Position numbers and translations under genes: made by a program
The notes under the pieces: generated by a model
Told to the model about the DNA's origin: nothing
The model's database searches: none
What the model saw: only the letters and a program-made list of their open reading frames with translations
DNA from: CAZNVB01 sp964651495
Lineage (GTDB): Bacteria > Acidobacteriota > Aminicenantia > Aminicenantales > UBA8522
DNA length: 64,000 nt
Assembly: GCA_964651495.1 (NCBI GenBank)
Contig: CAZYWP010000004.1
Coordinates: 1-64,000, forward strand
Direction of reading: 5' to 3'
Part shown: one piece after another, positions 15,594 to 24,923 of the stretch
Position numbering within the stretch: the first letter of the stretch is position 1
Layout of the letters: each line of letters starts with the position of its first letter

Positions 15594-16673
15594 ATGCTGG
15601 GTTTAAGCCAAGAAAAAGGAATCGTCGGACTGGACATCGGATCTCATTCCGTCAAAGCCGTCGAGCTCACGTCCAAGAAAAAAGCGGACAGGGACGTCTA
15701 TTCGGTGGTCAGGATCGGGTACGAGCCGCTGCCCCACGATGCCATCGTCGAGGGGACGATTATCGACTCGACGGCCGTCGTCGAGACGATCAAAATGATC
15801 TTCGACGAAAACAAGTTCAAAAACAGGAATGTGGTTATCTCCATATCCGGCAACTCCGTGATCATCAAGAAAATCTCGCTTCCGGCGATGGAGAGACAAG
15901 AGCTGGCCGAATCCATCGTCTGGGAAGCCAAGCACAACATTCCCTACCCGTACGAAGAGACCAACGTGGATTACGCCATCCTCAGGCCGCCGCGGGGGTC
16001 GGAGGAGAAAAACCTGGATATCCTCCTGGTCGCCGCCAAGAAGGATAAAATTGCCAACTACAGCAATGTGGTCAACCAGGCCCGCAAAAACCTGGTGGCC
16101 ATTGATGTCGATGTCTTTGCCCTGTCCAACGCCCTCGAAGTCAACTACCCGGAGGCGTTTCAGGCCAAGAACATCGCTCTCATCAATATCGGCGCCAACA
16201 TCACCAACGTCGCCATCATCGAGCGGGGGACCATGCAGCTCTTCCGCGACCTTTCTCTGGGAGGATTCTTCTTTATCGAGAACATGCGCAAGGAACTGAA
16301 CATCAGTTTTGACGACGCGGAGAAACTGATCAAGGGCATCCCGGCCAAGGACGTCTCCGCTGAGAAGGTGGACGAGGTCGTCAATTTCAATGTCAAAGAC
16401 CTGCTCGACGAAATCGACAAGACCTTCTCGTTCTACGAGGCCGGGGAAAAAAGAGAAAAGAAAATCGAGCAAATCTACTTGAGTGGTGGGCTGGCCCAGC
16501 TTAAGAACGTCGCCAGCGCCTTCGAAAACAAGTTCAACATCAAGACGGAGATCTTCAACGCCTTCCGCAGCGTCCATTATGACGAGAAGAAACTCGACCC
16601 CATCTACGCCCAGGAAATGGCCGCTCTCTTTGGAGTCGCCATCGGGCTCGCCACTCGGAAAACGGAAAAATAA
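15594..16673 (+). CDS. pilM: Type IV pilus assembly ATPase-fold protein PilM
   Basis: 359 residues of the actin/FtsA-like fold. It opens with the nucleotide-binding GLDIGSHSVKAVEL (about 10-23) and has the PilM-typical SISGNSVIIKKI and LPAMERQEL segments, NIGANITN near residue 201 and a C-terminal LSGGLAQL. PilM is cytoplasmic and binds the N-terminal tail of PilN to build the alignment complex of type IV pili or type II-like systems. AGGTAGG lies 7 bases upstream of the ATG, and coaD ends 26 bases before. It is the first gene of pilMNOPQ. Pilins, PilB, PilC and PilT are not in the window. Confidence 0.95.
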   Translation: MLGLSQEKGIVGLDIGSHSVKAVELTSKKKADRDVYSVVRIGYEPLPHDAIVEGTIIDSTAVVETIKMIFDENKFKNRNVVISISGNSVIIKKISLPAMERQELAESIVWEAKHNIPYPYEETNVDYAILRPPRGSEEKNLDILLVAAKKDKIANYSNVVNQARKNLVAIDVDVFALSNALEVNYPEAFQAKNIALINIGANITNVAIIERGTMQLFRDLSLGGFFFIENMRKELNISFDDAEKLIKGIPAKDVSAEKVDEVVNFNVKDLLDEIDKTFSFYEAGEKREKKIEQIYLSGGLAQLKNVASAFENKFNIKTEIFNAFRSVHYDEKKLDPIYAQEMAALFGVAIGLATRKTEK

Positions 16674-16674
16674 A

Positions 16675-17310
16675 ATGATCAGGATCAACCTCTTAAAGCC
16701 GGAATCCAAGGAAATCAGGGAAGCGCCCGCCATCGCCGGGCCGGAGATCAAAGCCACAAAGGCTTTCCCCCTCACCACCATCGTCATCCTGTTCATCGCC
16801 GCCGTGCTCGCCGCGGCATTCTTCCTGCAGAAGCGGATGATCAGCCAGGAGAAAACCCGGCTCCAGACCGCTCAGGAAGAAAAGGCCAAACTCCAGTATG
16901 TCGTCGCCAAGCTGGAGGAGCTGGAGCAGCAGAAGGCCGTTTATGAGAAGAAGATCAACCTCATCAACCAGCTGCGGGCGCAGCAGGACAGCGCCGTCAG
17001 GATTATGGACGAGCTCAGCAGGAAGCTCCCCGACTGGGTCTGGCTGACCGAGCTCAGCTGCGACGGTCAGACCATCCAGCTCAAGGGCAACGCGCTCTCC
17101 AATAACCTGATCGCCGACTACATCTACAACCTCGAGAACAGCCCCCACTTCGCCAACGTCAACTTGATCTCCTCCGCCCAGAAATCGGGCCGGAACACGC
17201 AATACCTCGAGTTCTCGATGACGTTGGGCTATGTCCTTCCCGAGGCCGCCCTGGCGCAGCCAAAGCCGGAGGCCAAAACGAAGGCCAAGCCGCAGGCGAA
17301 AAAAAGGTGA
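16675..17310 (+). CDS. pilN: Type IV pilus inner-membrane protein PilN
   Basis: 211 residues from the ATG at 16675, one base after the pilM stop; the frame stays open upstream but that part overlaps pilM. The start MIRINLLKPE is the conserved cytoplasmic PilM-binding motif (INLLP-type). One transmembrane helix (about 31-52) is followed by a coiled coil (about 55-95) and a ferredoxin-like periplasmic domain (PDWVWLTELSCDGQTIQLKG, then ANVNLISSAQ). The tail is Ala/Lys/Pro-rich (about 190-211), like a flexible linker. It pairs with PilO, whose gene starts 5 bases after this stop. Confidence 0.93.
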   Translation: MIRINLLKPESKEIREAPAIAGPEIKATKAFPLTTIVILFIAAVLAAAFFLQKRMISQEKTRLQTAQEEKAKLQYVVAKLEELEQQKAVYEKKINLINQLRAQQDSAVRIMDELSRKLPDWVWLTELSCDGQTIQLKGNALSNNLIADYIYNLENSPHFANVNLISSAQKSGRNTQYLEFSMTLGYVLPEAALAQPKPEAKTKAKPQAKKR

Positions 17311-17315
17311 GCACC

Positions 17316-17897
17316 ATGAAAAACTGGTCCTGGTACGGTTATATCTTATTGGCCGTGATCGTCTTCGCGCTCTCATTTTTTTTCTATTTTAAGCCCCAAA
17401 ACGTCGAGCTGGAAAAGATTAAGAGCGAGAGGCAGAAAGTAGAGCAGGAAGTGGCGCAGCTCCTGGAGAAGAAAAAACAGCTGGACCTGGTCGAAGCGGA
17501 GCTGGCCGGACTCAACAGCACGCTGAAAGAGCTCGAACAGATCATTCCCCTGAGGAAGGAGACCGATGTCATCCTCCGGCGTATCCAGCAGATGGCCTTC
17601 GATTCCCGGCTGGACATCATCAAGTTCACTCCCAAGGGATTGATCAACCAGGAGTTCTACTCGGAATGGCCGATCCCGATTGAAATCCGGGGAAGCTACC
17701 ACAACCTGGCCGCTTTCTTCGACCGCCTGAGCAAGTTCGCCCGGCTTTTTAATATCGATATCTTCTCCATCAAAACCCTGGCCAACCAGACAGAAGACCT
17801 GACGGTCTCCTCCACCTTCACGGCCAAGACCTACATCTTCCTCGAAGAGTCCGTCGAAGCCCCGGCCAGCCCGCAGGAGAAGAGGAGGGCACAATGA
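17316..17897 (+). CDS. pilO: Type IV pilus inner-membrane protein PilO
   Basis: 193 residues from the ATG at 17316, preceded by AGGTGAG at a 5-base spacing; a GTG three codons upstream overlaps the pilN stop and has a poorer site. It shows the PilO layout: transmembrane helix (about 7-25), coiled coil (about 30-75, KSERQKVEQEVAQLLEKKKQ) and periplasmic domain with LEQIIPLRKETDVILRRIQQMA and the PIPIEIRGSYHNLAAFFDRLSK block. It dimerises with PilN and contacts PilP. The stop overlaps the pilP start by 4 bases (ATGA). Confidence 0.93.
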   Translation: MKNWSWYGYILLAVIVFALSFFFYFKPQNVELEKIKSERQKVEQEVAQLLEKKKQLDLVEAELAGLNSTLKELEQIIPLRKETDVILRRIQQMAFDSRLDIIKFTPKGLINQEFYSEWPIPIEIRGSYHNLAAFFDRLSKFARLFNIDIFSIKTLANQTEDLTVSSTFTAKTYIFLEESVEAPASPQEKRRAQ

Positions 17898-18349
17898 AAA
17901 AGACCGCTGTCCTTTTGCTCTGCTTCGGTCTTCTCGGCGGGTGCGGCCTCCTCTCCGCCCAGGAAGAGAAGAGCCTTCCCGGGAGAGAGCCGTTGATCGA
18001 CCTCCAGACCAAGCTCCCCACCTATGACCCGGCGGGACGCCGCGACCCATTCAAGAACCTGCTGGGCGGAAAAGAGCTCAAGGAGAAAACGGCTCCCGGC
18101 GAGGTGCCGCAGCTTTTCATCGATGATATCGCGCTTATCGGGATCGTCAAGTACAAGAAAAAATTCACTGCCATCCTCAGCGGCCCGCAGGGATTTCCCT
18201 ATTACTTCGGCGTGGGTGATAAGCTGTCCGACGGTTTCATCCTGGCGATCAACGACAGCCAGGTCATCTTTCGCAAAATTAATGAAAGGGGCATCCCATT
18301 GACCAAACCCAAGGATATTGTCAAAGAAATCAATCCGGAGGAGCGTTAA
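17894..18349 (+). CDS. pilP: Type IV pilus lipoprotein PilP
   Basis: 151 residues. The signal peptide ends in a lipobox, LGGC with C17. The linker contains YDPAGRRDPFKNLLG, the typical PilP/GspC DPF motif, followed by the beta-sandwich HR domain (about 78-140: LFIDDIALIGIVKYKKKFTAIL, then YYFGVGDKLSDGFILAINDSQVIFRK). PilP links the inner-membrane PilNO pair to the PilQ secretin. It overlaps pilO by 4 bases and precedes pilQ by 2 bases. Confidence 0.93.
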   Translation: MKKTAVLLLCFGLLGGCGLLSAQEEKSLPGREPLIDLQTKLPTYDPAGRRDPFKNLLGGKELKEKTAPGEVPQLFIDDIALIGIVKYKKKFTAILSGPQGFPYYFGVGDKLSDGFILAINDSQVIFRKINERGIPLTKPKDIVKEINPEER

Positions 18350-18351
18350 AC

Positions 18352-20643
18352 ATGAAAAGGAAAACATTTTGGCTGCTTCTCACCAGTTTTTGCCTCGCGG
18401 TCTTCCTGGCCGGAAGCGTTCAAACCCCTTCCTCGAATGTCACGATAAATAAAATTTCCGTCCAGCCCGGAAAACTGAACACCAAGATAGTCCTGGAAAC
18501 GGATGCCGCCCTGGCCACGCCCAGAACATCTTATGCCCTCGACGCTTCCAAGACGGTCATCGTCGAGATCGACGGGGTGAACACCGGCCAGCAGCCCCAA
18601 ATCCAGATGGCCGAACGGGATCTCGTGACCGGACTCAAGGTGGAGAAGGCGGGGCCCAATGCCCTCCGTCTCCTCGTTCAGCTACGCGAGCTCGTCCCCT
18701 GCCGGGTAACTACAGGACAGAGTCAGACGGTCGTCGAGCTCAACAAGATTCAGCGGGAGCAGGGGGATTATATCATCGAGCCGGCGACTCAAGAGCAACT
18801 CGGCCGGGCCGGGAACAGTGCCGTTTTCATGAACAAAGTCAGCGTCGAAGACCGGGACGGTGAACTCCGGTTCACTGCCAAGCTGAGCCGGGAAACCGCC
18901 GCCCAGGTCTTTTCCCTGGAAAACCCGCTGCGCCTGGTGATCGACGTTTTCAATGCGGTCTACGAAGAATCGGCGGCTGTTTATCCGGTTGATAAACAGG
19001 GGCTGAAGAAAATGCGCGTGGCCCAGTTTCAGCTCGGCGATCCCCATGCCATCACCCGGATCGTTTTCGACCTCACCGAGCCGAAATTCTATCGCCTTCG
19101 CTCCGACGGTGGTGAGCTCGTCATCTCCTTCCCGCACGAAAAAAGTGCCGTCCTGACGGCCGCCGCCCAGCCGGCGCCTCCACCGCCTCCGGCGATGAGC
19201 CAGCCGAAGCCGGAAATTCAGGCGAAAACTCAAGAATCCAATCACCTGACAGCTCCCGTTCCGCCCGCCCCCGCCAAAGCGGACAACGGAAAGAACGGCA
19301 AGCAGGAATCGGCCCCGGAGCCGGTTCCTATCCAGGAACAGCAAGAACAGAGGTACCAACCCAGGACGATCAACGAAAGAGAGACCCGCTATGCCGGCGA
19401 GGTCATCACCCTGAAGTTCAAGGATGCGGACCTCCGTGACGTCATCCTCTACCTGGGCGATTTCGCCAACCTGAACGTGGTCTTTGACCCCGAAGTTCGG
19501 GGCGTCGTCACCTGCAACCTCGAAAACGTGCCCTGGGATCAGGCCCTCGACATCCTTCTTCGGAATAACAAGCTGGGCAAGGTGCTCGAGGGGAATGTCC
19601 TGCGCATCGCCCCGGTCAGCGTTTTGACCAGGGAGGATGAGGAGCAGAGAAAGCTCCGGGAAAGCAAGGAACTGGCGGGCCCGCTGATCGTCAAGACGAT
19701 CACCCTGTCCTACTCCAAGGCCAGGGACGTCATGGCGCTCTTGACCACAAAAAAGACTGAGCGGGGCGAGATCACCGTCGACGACCGAACCAACACGCTG
19801 ATCATCTCCGACGTCAAGGAAAACCTGGACCTTCTGGAAAAACTCCTCTCCGTCCTGGACACCCCCACCCCCCAGGTATCGATCGAAGCGCGGATCGTCG
19901 AGGCCACCTCGACCTTCGTCCGAAACCTCGGTATCCAGTGGGGCTTCAATGCGATCGCCGACCCGTTCTACGGCAACCAGACGAGCCTCCAGTTCCCTAA
20001 TAAGATCCTGGTTGACGGAGCTATGATTCCGCAGGGCATCGTGACCAAGGGAGTCGGCGGGCCGCTGGGCGGCTACGCCATCAACCTTCCCGCTCCGGCT
20101 TTCACAACGGCCCTGGGTTTCTCCTTTGCCAATGTCCTCGACACCTTCCGTCTCGACATGGCGATCACCGCTCTGGAAACCTCGGGCGAAGGCCGGATCA
20201 TCTCCAGCCCGAAAGTGACAACACAGAATAACCAGGAAGCCGAGATTATCCAGGGGCGGCAGATCCCGGTCCAGACGGTGGCCAACTTCACCGTCACGAC
20301 CAGATACGTCAACGCTGCCCTAGAACTCAGGGCGACGCCCCAGATCACGGCCGAAGGGACCATCATCATGACCATCGAGATCCAGAACAACGCGGCCGAC
20401 TTCGCCAACCTGGTCAACGGAATCCCGCCGATCACGACGCAGAGCGCCAGCACGACCGTCATGGTCCCCGACGGAGGGACCACGGTCATCGGCGGAATTT
20501 ACCGGACGGAAGATTCCATCACCCGGGACAAGGTCCCCTTCCTCTGGTCGATTCCGATCCTCGGCAACCTTTTCAAATCCTATGCCCGGACGAAACAAAA
20601 CAGGGAGTTGCTCATCTTTATAACTCCCCGCATCATTAAATAA
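18352..20643 (+). CDS. pilQ: Type IV pilus secretin PilQ
   Basis: 763 residues with a signal peptide. Two AMIN-type peptidoglycan-binding regions (about 30-130 and 160-265) are followed by a Pro/Ala-rich linker (about 271-330), the STN/N0 domain (about 343-425, ITLKFKDADLRDVILYLGDFANLNVVF), a secretin_N repeat (about 443-510) and the C-terminal secretin barrel (about 515-763) with VPFLWSIPILGNLFKS and the terminal ELLIFITPRI. It forms the outer-membrane gated channel for the pilus. An AAACATG-type start lies 2 bases after pilP, so expression is operonic. Confidence 0.96.
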   Translation: MKRKTFWLLLTSFCLAVFLAGSVQTPSSNVTINKISVQPGKLNTKIVLETDAALATPRTSYALDASKTVIVEIDGVNTGQQPQIQMAERDLVTGLKVEKAGPNALRLLVQLRELVPCRVTTGQSQTVVELNKIQREQGDYIIEPATQEQLGRAGNSAVFMNKVSVEDRDGELRFTAKLSRETAAQVFSLENPLRLVIDVFNAVYEESAAVYPVDKQGLKKMRVAQFQLGDPHAITRIVFDLTEPKFYRLRSDGGELVISFPHEKSAVLTAAAQPAPPPPPAMSQPKPEIQAKTQESNHLTAPVPPAPAKADNGKNGKQESAPEPVPIQEQQEQRYQPRTINERETRYAGEVITLKFKDADLRDVILYLGDFANLNVVFDPEVRGVVTCNLENVPWDQALDILLRNNKLGKVLEGNVLRIAPVSVLTREDEEQRKLRESKELAGPLIVKTITLSYSKARDVMALLTTKKTERGEITVDDRTNTLIISDVKENLDLLEKLLSVLDTPTPQVSIEARIVEATSTFVRNLGIQWGFNAIADPFYGNQTSLQFPNKILVDGAMIPQGIVTKGVGGPLGGYAINLPAPAFTTALGFSFANVLDTFRLDMAITALETSGEGRIISSPKVTTQNNQEAEIIQGRQIPVQTVANFTVTTRYVNAALELRATPQITAEGTIIMTIEIQNNAADFANLVNGIPPITTQSASTTVMVPDGGTTVIGGIYRTEDSITRDKVPFLWSIPILGNLFKSYARTKQNRELLIFITPRIIK

Positions 20644-20654
20644 GGGGTGCAGCC

Positions 20655-21239
20655 ATGAGAAACTTAAAAAAACTTCTCAGCCTTTCGTTGCTCCTGACGG
20701 TGGCCTTCCTTCTCAATTCCTGCAATCCCATCGAGGACGATACGAAATCGAGCAGCCTGCTCATTATCGAGAGCATCCTGGGGCAGGACGCCGAGGGCGC
20801 TGAAGCGAATTATCTGCAGTCGGACGTTCTCAAGGAAGATTCCGTTTTTGCCGACGTGGCTGTCGCCAATGTCCGCGCGGCCACCCTTGACCCAGTTCCG
20901 CTCCTGGGGGCGTCGCAGTACAACGACATCATGTTGACGCGCTACACCGTCTCTTACAGCCGGACCGACGGCAAAAACACGCCGGGCGTGGACGTCCCGT
21001 ATCCCTTCGAGGGATCCCTGTCCGCCCTGATCAAAGTGGGCTCGGCGACGTCCTTCGGTTTTGTGGTTGTCAGGGAAGTGGCCAAGCTGGAACTGCCCTT
21101 GATCCGCCTGGCGGACGGCCGGGCGGAAGGCGTCCTGACGTGCACGGCCAAGATCGACCTTTACGGCCACGACCTGACGAACAACAACGTCAAAGCCACC
21201 GGCTATCTGACCGTTCATTTCGCCAATTATGTTGATTAA
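20655..21239 (+). CDS. Lipoprotein of unknown function, pil-operon linked
   Basis: 194 residues. The N-terminus is basic, then hydrophobic (LLSLSLLLTVAFLL), then NSCNP with a probable lipidated C23. The mature part is acidic and beta-strand rich, without cysteine or catalytic motifs and without a family I recognise. It starts 11 bases after pilQ with a GGGGTGCAGCC leader, so it is very likely co-transcribed, and it is followed by a second lipoprotein whose reading frame begins 10 bases after this stop. An accessory for pilotin-like PilQ assembly or a surface-exposed pilus-associated component would fit the position, but that is inference. Confidence 0.75.
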   Translation: MRNLKKLLSLSLLLTVAFLLNSCNPIEDDTKSSSLLIIESILGQDAEGAEANYLQSDVLKEDSVFADVAVANVRAATLDPVPLLGASQYNDIMLTRYTVSYSRTDGKNTPGVDVPYPFEGSLSALIKVGSATSFGFVVVREVAKLELPLIRLADGRAEGVLTCTAKIDLYGHDLTNNNVKATGYLTVHFANYVD

Positions 21240-21249
21240 GGTGAATCAC

Positions 21250-22065
21250 ATGAAGACAAACAAGACATCCATCCTGCTGGCCATCGTTCTGGTCTTGAGC
21301 GTTATCACCTTTAATTCCTGCAAGCGGAACGCGGTCGAAGAGCCAGATCCGCTGGGGCCTTCGACGTTCGCCATCGTCCTGAACCTGAACGCCAGCCCGA
21401 ACGTCCTGTTCGCCGGGCTCCTCCAGCGCCAGATGAGCGCGGTCACGGCGACATTAAAAAAATTCGACGGGAGCTCCGTCAGCAACCGAACCGTCTTCTT
21501 CGAGGTCGTGGACAACACGGGAACCCGGCTCGACCTGGGCTATTTCGAGGGCGACATGGCCATCCATACTCAGAACACCGACGGCAGCGGCACGGTCCGG
21601 GTCAACTACTACGGGCCTCTCTCGGAAGAGATCGTCGCCAACGGCACGATTTATATCAGGGCCACTGTCGCTTGGGAAGGCGCCCAATTCATCTCCGATT
21701 TGACGCCTCTCTACGTCATCCGGGACGCCGACGAGATCCTTTTTGAGGCGGAAGCCGTTCCTGACATCCTTTATGCCGGCCTGACCAACCCGACGGCCGA
21801 AATCCGGGGCAAAGTCACCGTGGGCGGCCAGCCGCTCAAAGACTATCCGGTCTATTTCATGGTCGACAAGAGCCAGGACCTCGGCCGGTTTTCCGACGGC
21901 AAGAGGAACACTTATGCTTACACCAACGCCGACGGGATCGCCGCGGTGACCTATATCGGCCCGGCTTTCTATGAAATCCTGACTAATACAACGGTCACCA
22001 TCCGCGTCCAGGTCACTCAGGACATTTACAAGGACGTCACAATCCAGGTTATTCGGCAGAGGTAA
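21250..22065 (+). CDS. Lipoprotein with bacterial Ig-like (invasin-type) repeats
   Basis: 271 residues from the ATG at 21250, chosen for AAGGTGA 6 bases upstream. The signal peptide ends in FNSC with a probable lipidated Cys. The mature part contains two beta-sandwich repeats of about 115 residues that resemble Big_1/filamin-like Ig domains: each begins with a pattern like SPNVLFAG or VPDILYAG, has a VTATL or IRGKVTV strand and a VFFEVVD or VYFMVDK core, and ends in GTVRVNYYGP or GIAAVTYIGP. Such domains occur in adhesins and surface proteins. It is last in the pil cluster and convergent with priA. Confidence 0.75.
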   Translation: MKTNKTSILLAIVLVLSVITFNSCKRNAVEEPDPLGPSTFAIVLNLNASPNVLFAGLLQRQMSAVTATLKKFDGSSVSNRTVFFEVVDNTGTRLDLGYFEGDMAIHTQNTDGSGTVRVNYYGPLSEEIVANGTIYIRATVAWEGAQFISDLTPLYVIRDADEILFEAEAVPDILYAGLTNPTAEIRGKVTVGGQPLKDYPVYFMVDKSQDLGRFSDGKRNTYAYTNADGIAAVTYIGPAFYEILTNTTVTIRVQVTQDIYKDVTIQVIRQR

Positions 22066-22104
22066 AGCGCAACTGGGCCGGAGCGGGACGACCGGGCTCG
22101 GGCT

Positions 22105-24255
22105 CTATTCGATGAAAACAAGTGAGCGCTTCGAGCTCGTTCCCTGCAGGGCGGGTCGGAGCGACCTGGCCAGCTCTCCCCGGTTCCCCGATTTCAGGAT
22201 TACCTGAACACGGTGGCGGCCTCTGATCCTGGAGACCGGCGCAAGAGATGGGCCGAAGACCTTGATCCTATCCCCTGAGCTCCTGGCCCGGGCGGCAAAT
22301 TGCCTGGCCGCCGCGGCCACCCGGCGCAGGTTTTCCCCATGGAAAACGACCTCTGCCAGGGAAGAAAACGGCGGATAGTCAAGAAGCCGGCGGTATCGGA
22401 TTTCCTGCCGGTAAAAAGCCCGGTAATCACCACGGACCGCCTCCCGGATGCTGAAATGCCCCGGGTCGGCGGTCTGGATCAGGATTTCGGAATCCTCTCC
22501 CCGGCGCAAAAACCGGAAAGCGCGAGAGATCGCCTGATAGGCTTTCTGTCCCGAACGGAAGTCGGCTAGGTGAAGCACGGTCTCGGGATGAAGCAGGCCG
22601 ACGAGCGAAACCAGAGGCAGGCCGCTCTGATGGGCCAGGAGTTGTGTCCCGGCCAGGATGTCGATATCGCCGCCGCTGAACCGGGCAATAATCCTCTCCT
22701 TATCTTCTTTCCGGCCGGCTTCGTCGGTAGCAAAGACCTCGACCCGAATCCGGGGGAAAAGCTTTTTCAGCTCCTCCGCCAGAGCCTCCACGCCCTCCCC
22801 CCTTTTGACGACAAGGCGGCCGCCGCAGCGCGGGCATGTTCCGCTGGCGGGAACAGAATTCCGGCAGTAGTGGCAGACAAGCCTGCCCTCCCGCTTGTGG
22901 TATGACAGGGCCAGGTCGCAACGGTTGCAGCGCGGCACAAAACCGCACTTCGCGCAGACAAGATGGGAGGCGTAGCCGCGGCGGTTGAAGAAAAGAAGGA
23001 TCGGTTCCTTTTTATCCAGGCGGTCCTGGATGGCCAGCCTCAGCCGGGAAGAAACCACGCCGGGGTCTTTCCGGCTGTCGACGACGACCGTCCGGGGAAG
23101 CTGAGAAGCTGTTGTCAGGTCGATCAGGCAGCGCCCTTTTTCGGCCCGATAATAATTTTCCACAGTCGGCATGGAGCTGCCGTAAACCAGGACGGCCTTT
23201 TCTTCCCTGGCTCTCAGCCCGGCGGCCCTCCGGATATCGAACGGAAGGCCCTCTTGTTGGGAGTAGGACTCGTCGTGCTCTTCATCGAGGATGATGAGAC
23301 GAACATCGTCCACCGGCGCCAAGAGGGCCGACCGGGTTCCGACCACGACTTCAACCCGCGCTTCTTTGACCTTCCGCCATTCGGTCTCTCTCTGTCGGCC
23401 CGTCATCCGGCTGTGAAGGAGCGCGGCCTTCTCCCCCAGTCGCCTCCTCAGCTTTTCCATCACCGCCGGGGTGAGGGCGATTTCAGGAATCAGGTAGAGA
23501 ACCCTCCCCCCGCCGGAGAGGACATCCCTGATGAGCCGGATGTAGACCGGCTCGCGCCGCTCGGGCGGACCAAATAACATCCATTCCGAAAATTGCCGCC
23601 CGGCGACAGACTCGATCACGGCTGCGGCGGCCCGCTGCAGGCCTTCGTCGAGGGAGAAATCCAATTCGAGCTGAGCCGGAGCTTTTTCCTCACCCAGCTC
23701 TTTTCTCCTCCGCACCCGCTTGACCTCTTTCTCGACCGCCACCAGCTCGTTCTTTTGCATCCGGGCGAGCAGCGCCGGGATGCTCTTCACCCGGCATTTT
23801 TTCTCCAGAAAACGGAGGGAGCGCGGTTTCTCCGCTAGGCAGGACGCCACTTCTTTCTCTTCTCCGGAGAGCGCTCCCTGGTCCAGGGCCAGGCAGCCCC
23901 GTTCCGTCAGCGCGACCAGGGCCGTGCTTCTGAGCAGAAACGTCGGCGGCACAGCAGCCTGCAGCACTTCCCCCCAGGAAATGAGGTAGTAGCGGCTTAA
24001 TTTGCCGCTGAACGAAAGGAAGGCCGGGGAGAACAGCGAGGCTTCATCCAGCACCTCGGCAACCGGTTTGAGCTTCAGGCCGCCGGCCGGCCTTTTGCGG
24101 CGCAGCCCGACCACAAACCCGGTCAGCGTTCTCGACCCGAACGGGACGAGCACCCGGACACCGACCTTGGCTCTCTCCCCAAGTTCCGGGGGGACCGAAT
24201 AGGTAAAAGTGTGTTCAAGCGGGAGGGGCAGGATGACATCGGCGTAGAGGTTCAT
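22105..24255 (-). CDS. priA: Primosomal protein N' PriA with degenerate helicase motifs
   Basis: 716 residues, full PriA length. The N-terminal 3'-DNA-binding domain (ADVILPLPLEHTFTYSVP), the DEEH box (324-327) and all eight zinc cysteines (C434, 437, 443, 446, 461, 464, 474, 477) are intact. Catalytic helicase motifs are not: Walker A, normally GVTGSGKTEVY, reads GPPERREPVY (229-238) with no P-loop Lys; motif III is GSSMP instead of GSATP; motif VI QVAGRAGRAG has become AISRAFRFLRRG. PriA restarts stalled replication forks, and this one should bind forks but not unwind DNA, as reported for actinobacterial PriA. It overlaps udg by 4 bases in the priA-udg-coaBC-gmk-yicC cluster. Confidence 0.9.
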   Translation of the reverse strand: MNLYADVILPLPLEHTFTYSVPPELGERAKVGVRVLVPFGSRTLTGFVVGLRRKRPAGGLKLKPVAEVLDEASLFSPAFLSFSGKLSRYYLISWGEVLQAAVPPTFLLRSTALVALTERGCLALDQGALSGEEKEVASCLAEKPRSLRFLEKKCRVKSIPALLARMQKNELVAVEKEVKRVRRRKELGEEKAPAQLELDFSLDEGLQRAAAAVIESVAGRQFSEWMLFGPPERREPVYIRLIRDVLSGGGRVLYLIPEIALTPAVMEKLRRRLGEKAALLHSRMTGRQRETEWRKVKEARVEVVVGTRSALLAPVDDVRLIILDEEHDESYSQQEGLPFDIRRAAGLRAREEKAVLVYGSSMPTVENYYRAEKGRCLIDLTTASQLPRTVVVDSRKDPGVVSSRLRLAIQDRLDKKEPILLFFNRRGYASHLVCAKCGFVPRCNRCDLALSYHKREGRLVCHYCRNSVPASGTCPRCGGRLVVKRGEGVEALAEELKKLFPRIRVEVFATDEAGRKEDKERIIARFSGGDIDILAGTQLLAHQSGLPLVSLVGLLHPETVLHLADFRSGQKAYQAISRAFRFLRRGEDSEILIQTADPGHFSIREAVRGDYRAFYRQEIRYRRLLDYPPFSSLAEVVFHGENLRRVAAAARQFAARARSSGDRIKVFGPSLAPVSRIRGRHRVQVILKSGNRGELARSLRPALQGTSSKRSLVFIE

Positions 24256-24923
24256 TTCTTGCCGAGGGCGGCCATGACCTTCTGCATATCCTGCCAGACC
24301 AGCCTCTTGATGATTTTGTCGCCTTCATTCCGGATGAGGTAGGACGGATGGAAGGTGGGCATGACCAGGATCTCGCCGTGGGGGTGGAAAGTGCCTCGGA
24401 GCGCGGACATGCCGGCGGCGGAGGGGATGAAGAAATCGGTGGCCACTTTGCCCAGGGTTACGATGATCCGGGGGGCGATGGCCTCGATCTGGACGAGCAG
24501 GTAGCCCCGGCAGCTGTCGATTTCCGGGCGAAGCGGGGTCCGATTTTTGGGTGGGCGGCACTTGACAATGTTGGTGATGTAGACCTCGTCCCGCTTAAAC
24601 CCCATCGCCTCGATGATCTTGGTCAGGAGCTGGCCGGCCCGGCCGACGAACGGCCGGCCCTGGATATCCTCATCGGCTCCCGGCGCCTCTCCGACAAACA
24701 TGAGCCGGGAGTCATAGCTCCCCTCTCCGGGCACGGCGAGCTTTCGTGTCGCTGCGAGAAGACAGAGGCGGCAGCCGAGGACTTTCTCTTCCAGGGCATG
24801 AAGAACGGACGTTTTCGGCTGTATCTTGGTCCCTGCCGAAGAGACAAAGTCCACTCCCAGGTCCGAGAAAAAGCGGAGCTGCTCCTCCAGGTGATCGAGC
24901 AGTCGTCTACTTCTTTTGGCCAA
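24252..24923 (-). CDS. Uracil-DNA glycosylase family 4/5-type, [4Fe-4S]
   Basis: 223 residues. The four cluster cysteines are C51-x2-C54, C122 and C138 (CRLC, KCRPP, SCRGYL). The active-site motif GEAPGADED (79-86) and the C-terminal HPSYLIR are those of thermostable family 4 UDG. It excises uracil from DNA to start base-excision repair. About 40 residues precede the first Cys, similar to several mesophilic homologues. The 5' end overlaps the 3' end of coaBC by 17 bases and the 3' end overlaps priA by 4 bases, so it is tightly embedded in the operon. Confidence 0.92.
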   Translation of the reverse strand: MAKRSRRLLDHLEEQLRFFSDLGVDFVSSAGTKIQPKTSVLHALEEKVLGCRLCLLAATRKLAVPGEGSYDSRLMFVGEAPGADEDIQGRPFVGRAGQLLTKIIEAMGFKRDEVYITNIVKCRPPKNRTPLRPEIDSCRGYLLVQIEAIAPRIIVTLGKVATDFFIPSAAGMSALRGTFHPHGEILVMPTFHPSYLIRNEGDKIIKRLVWQDMQKVMAALGKK

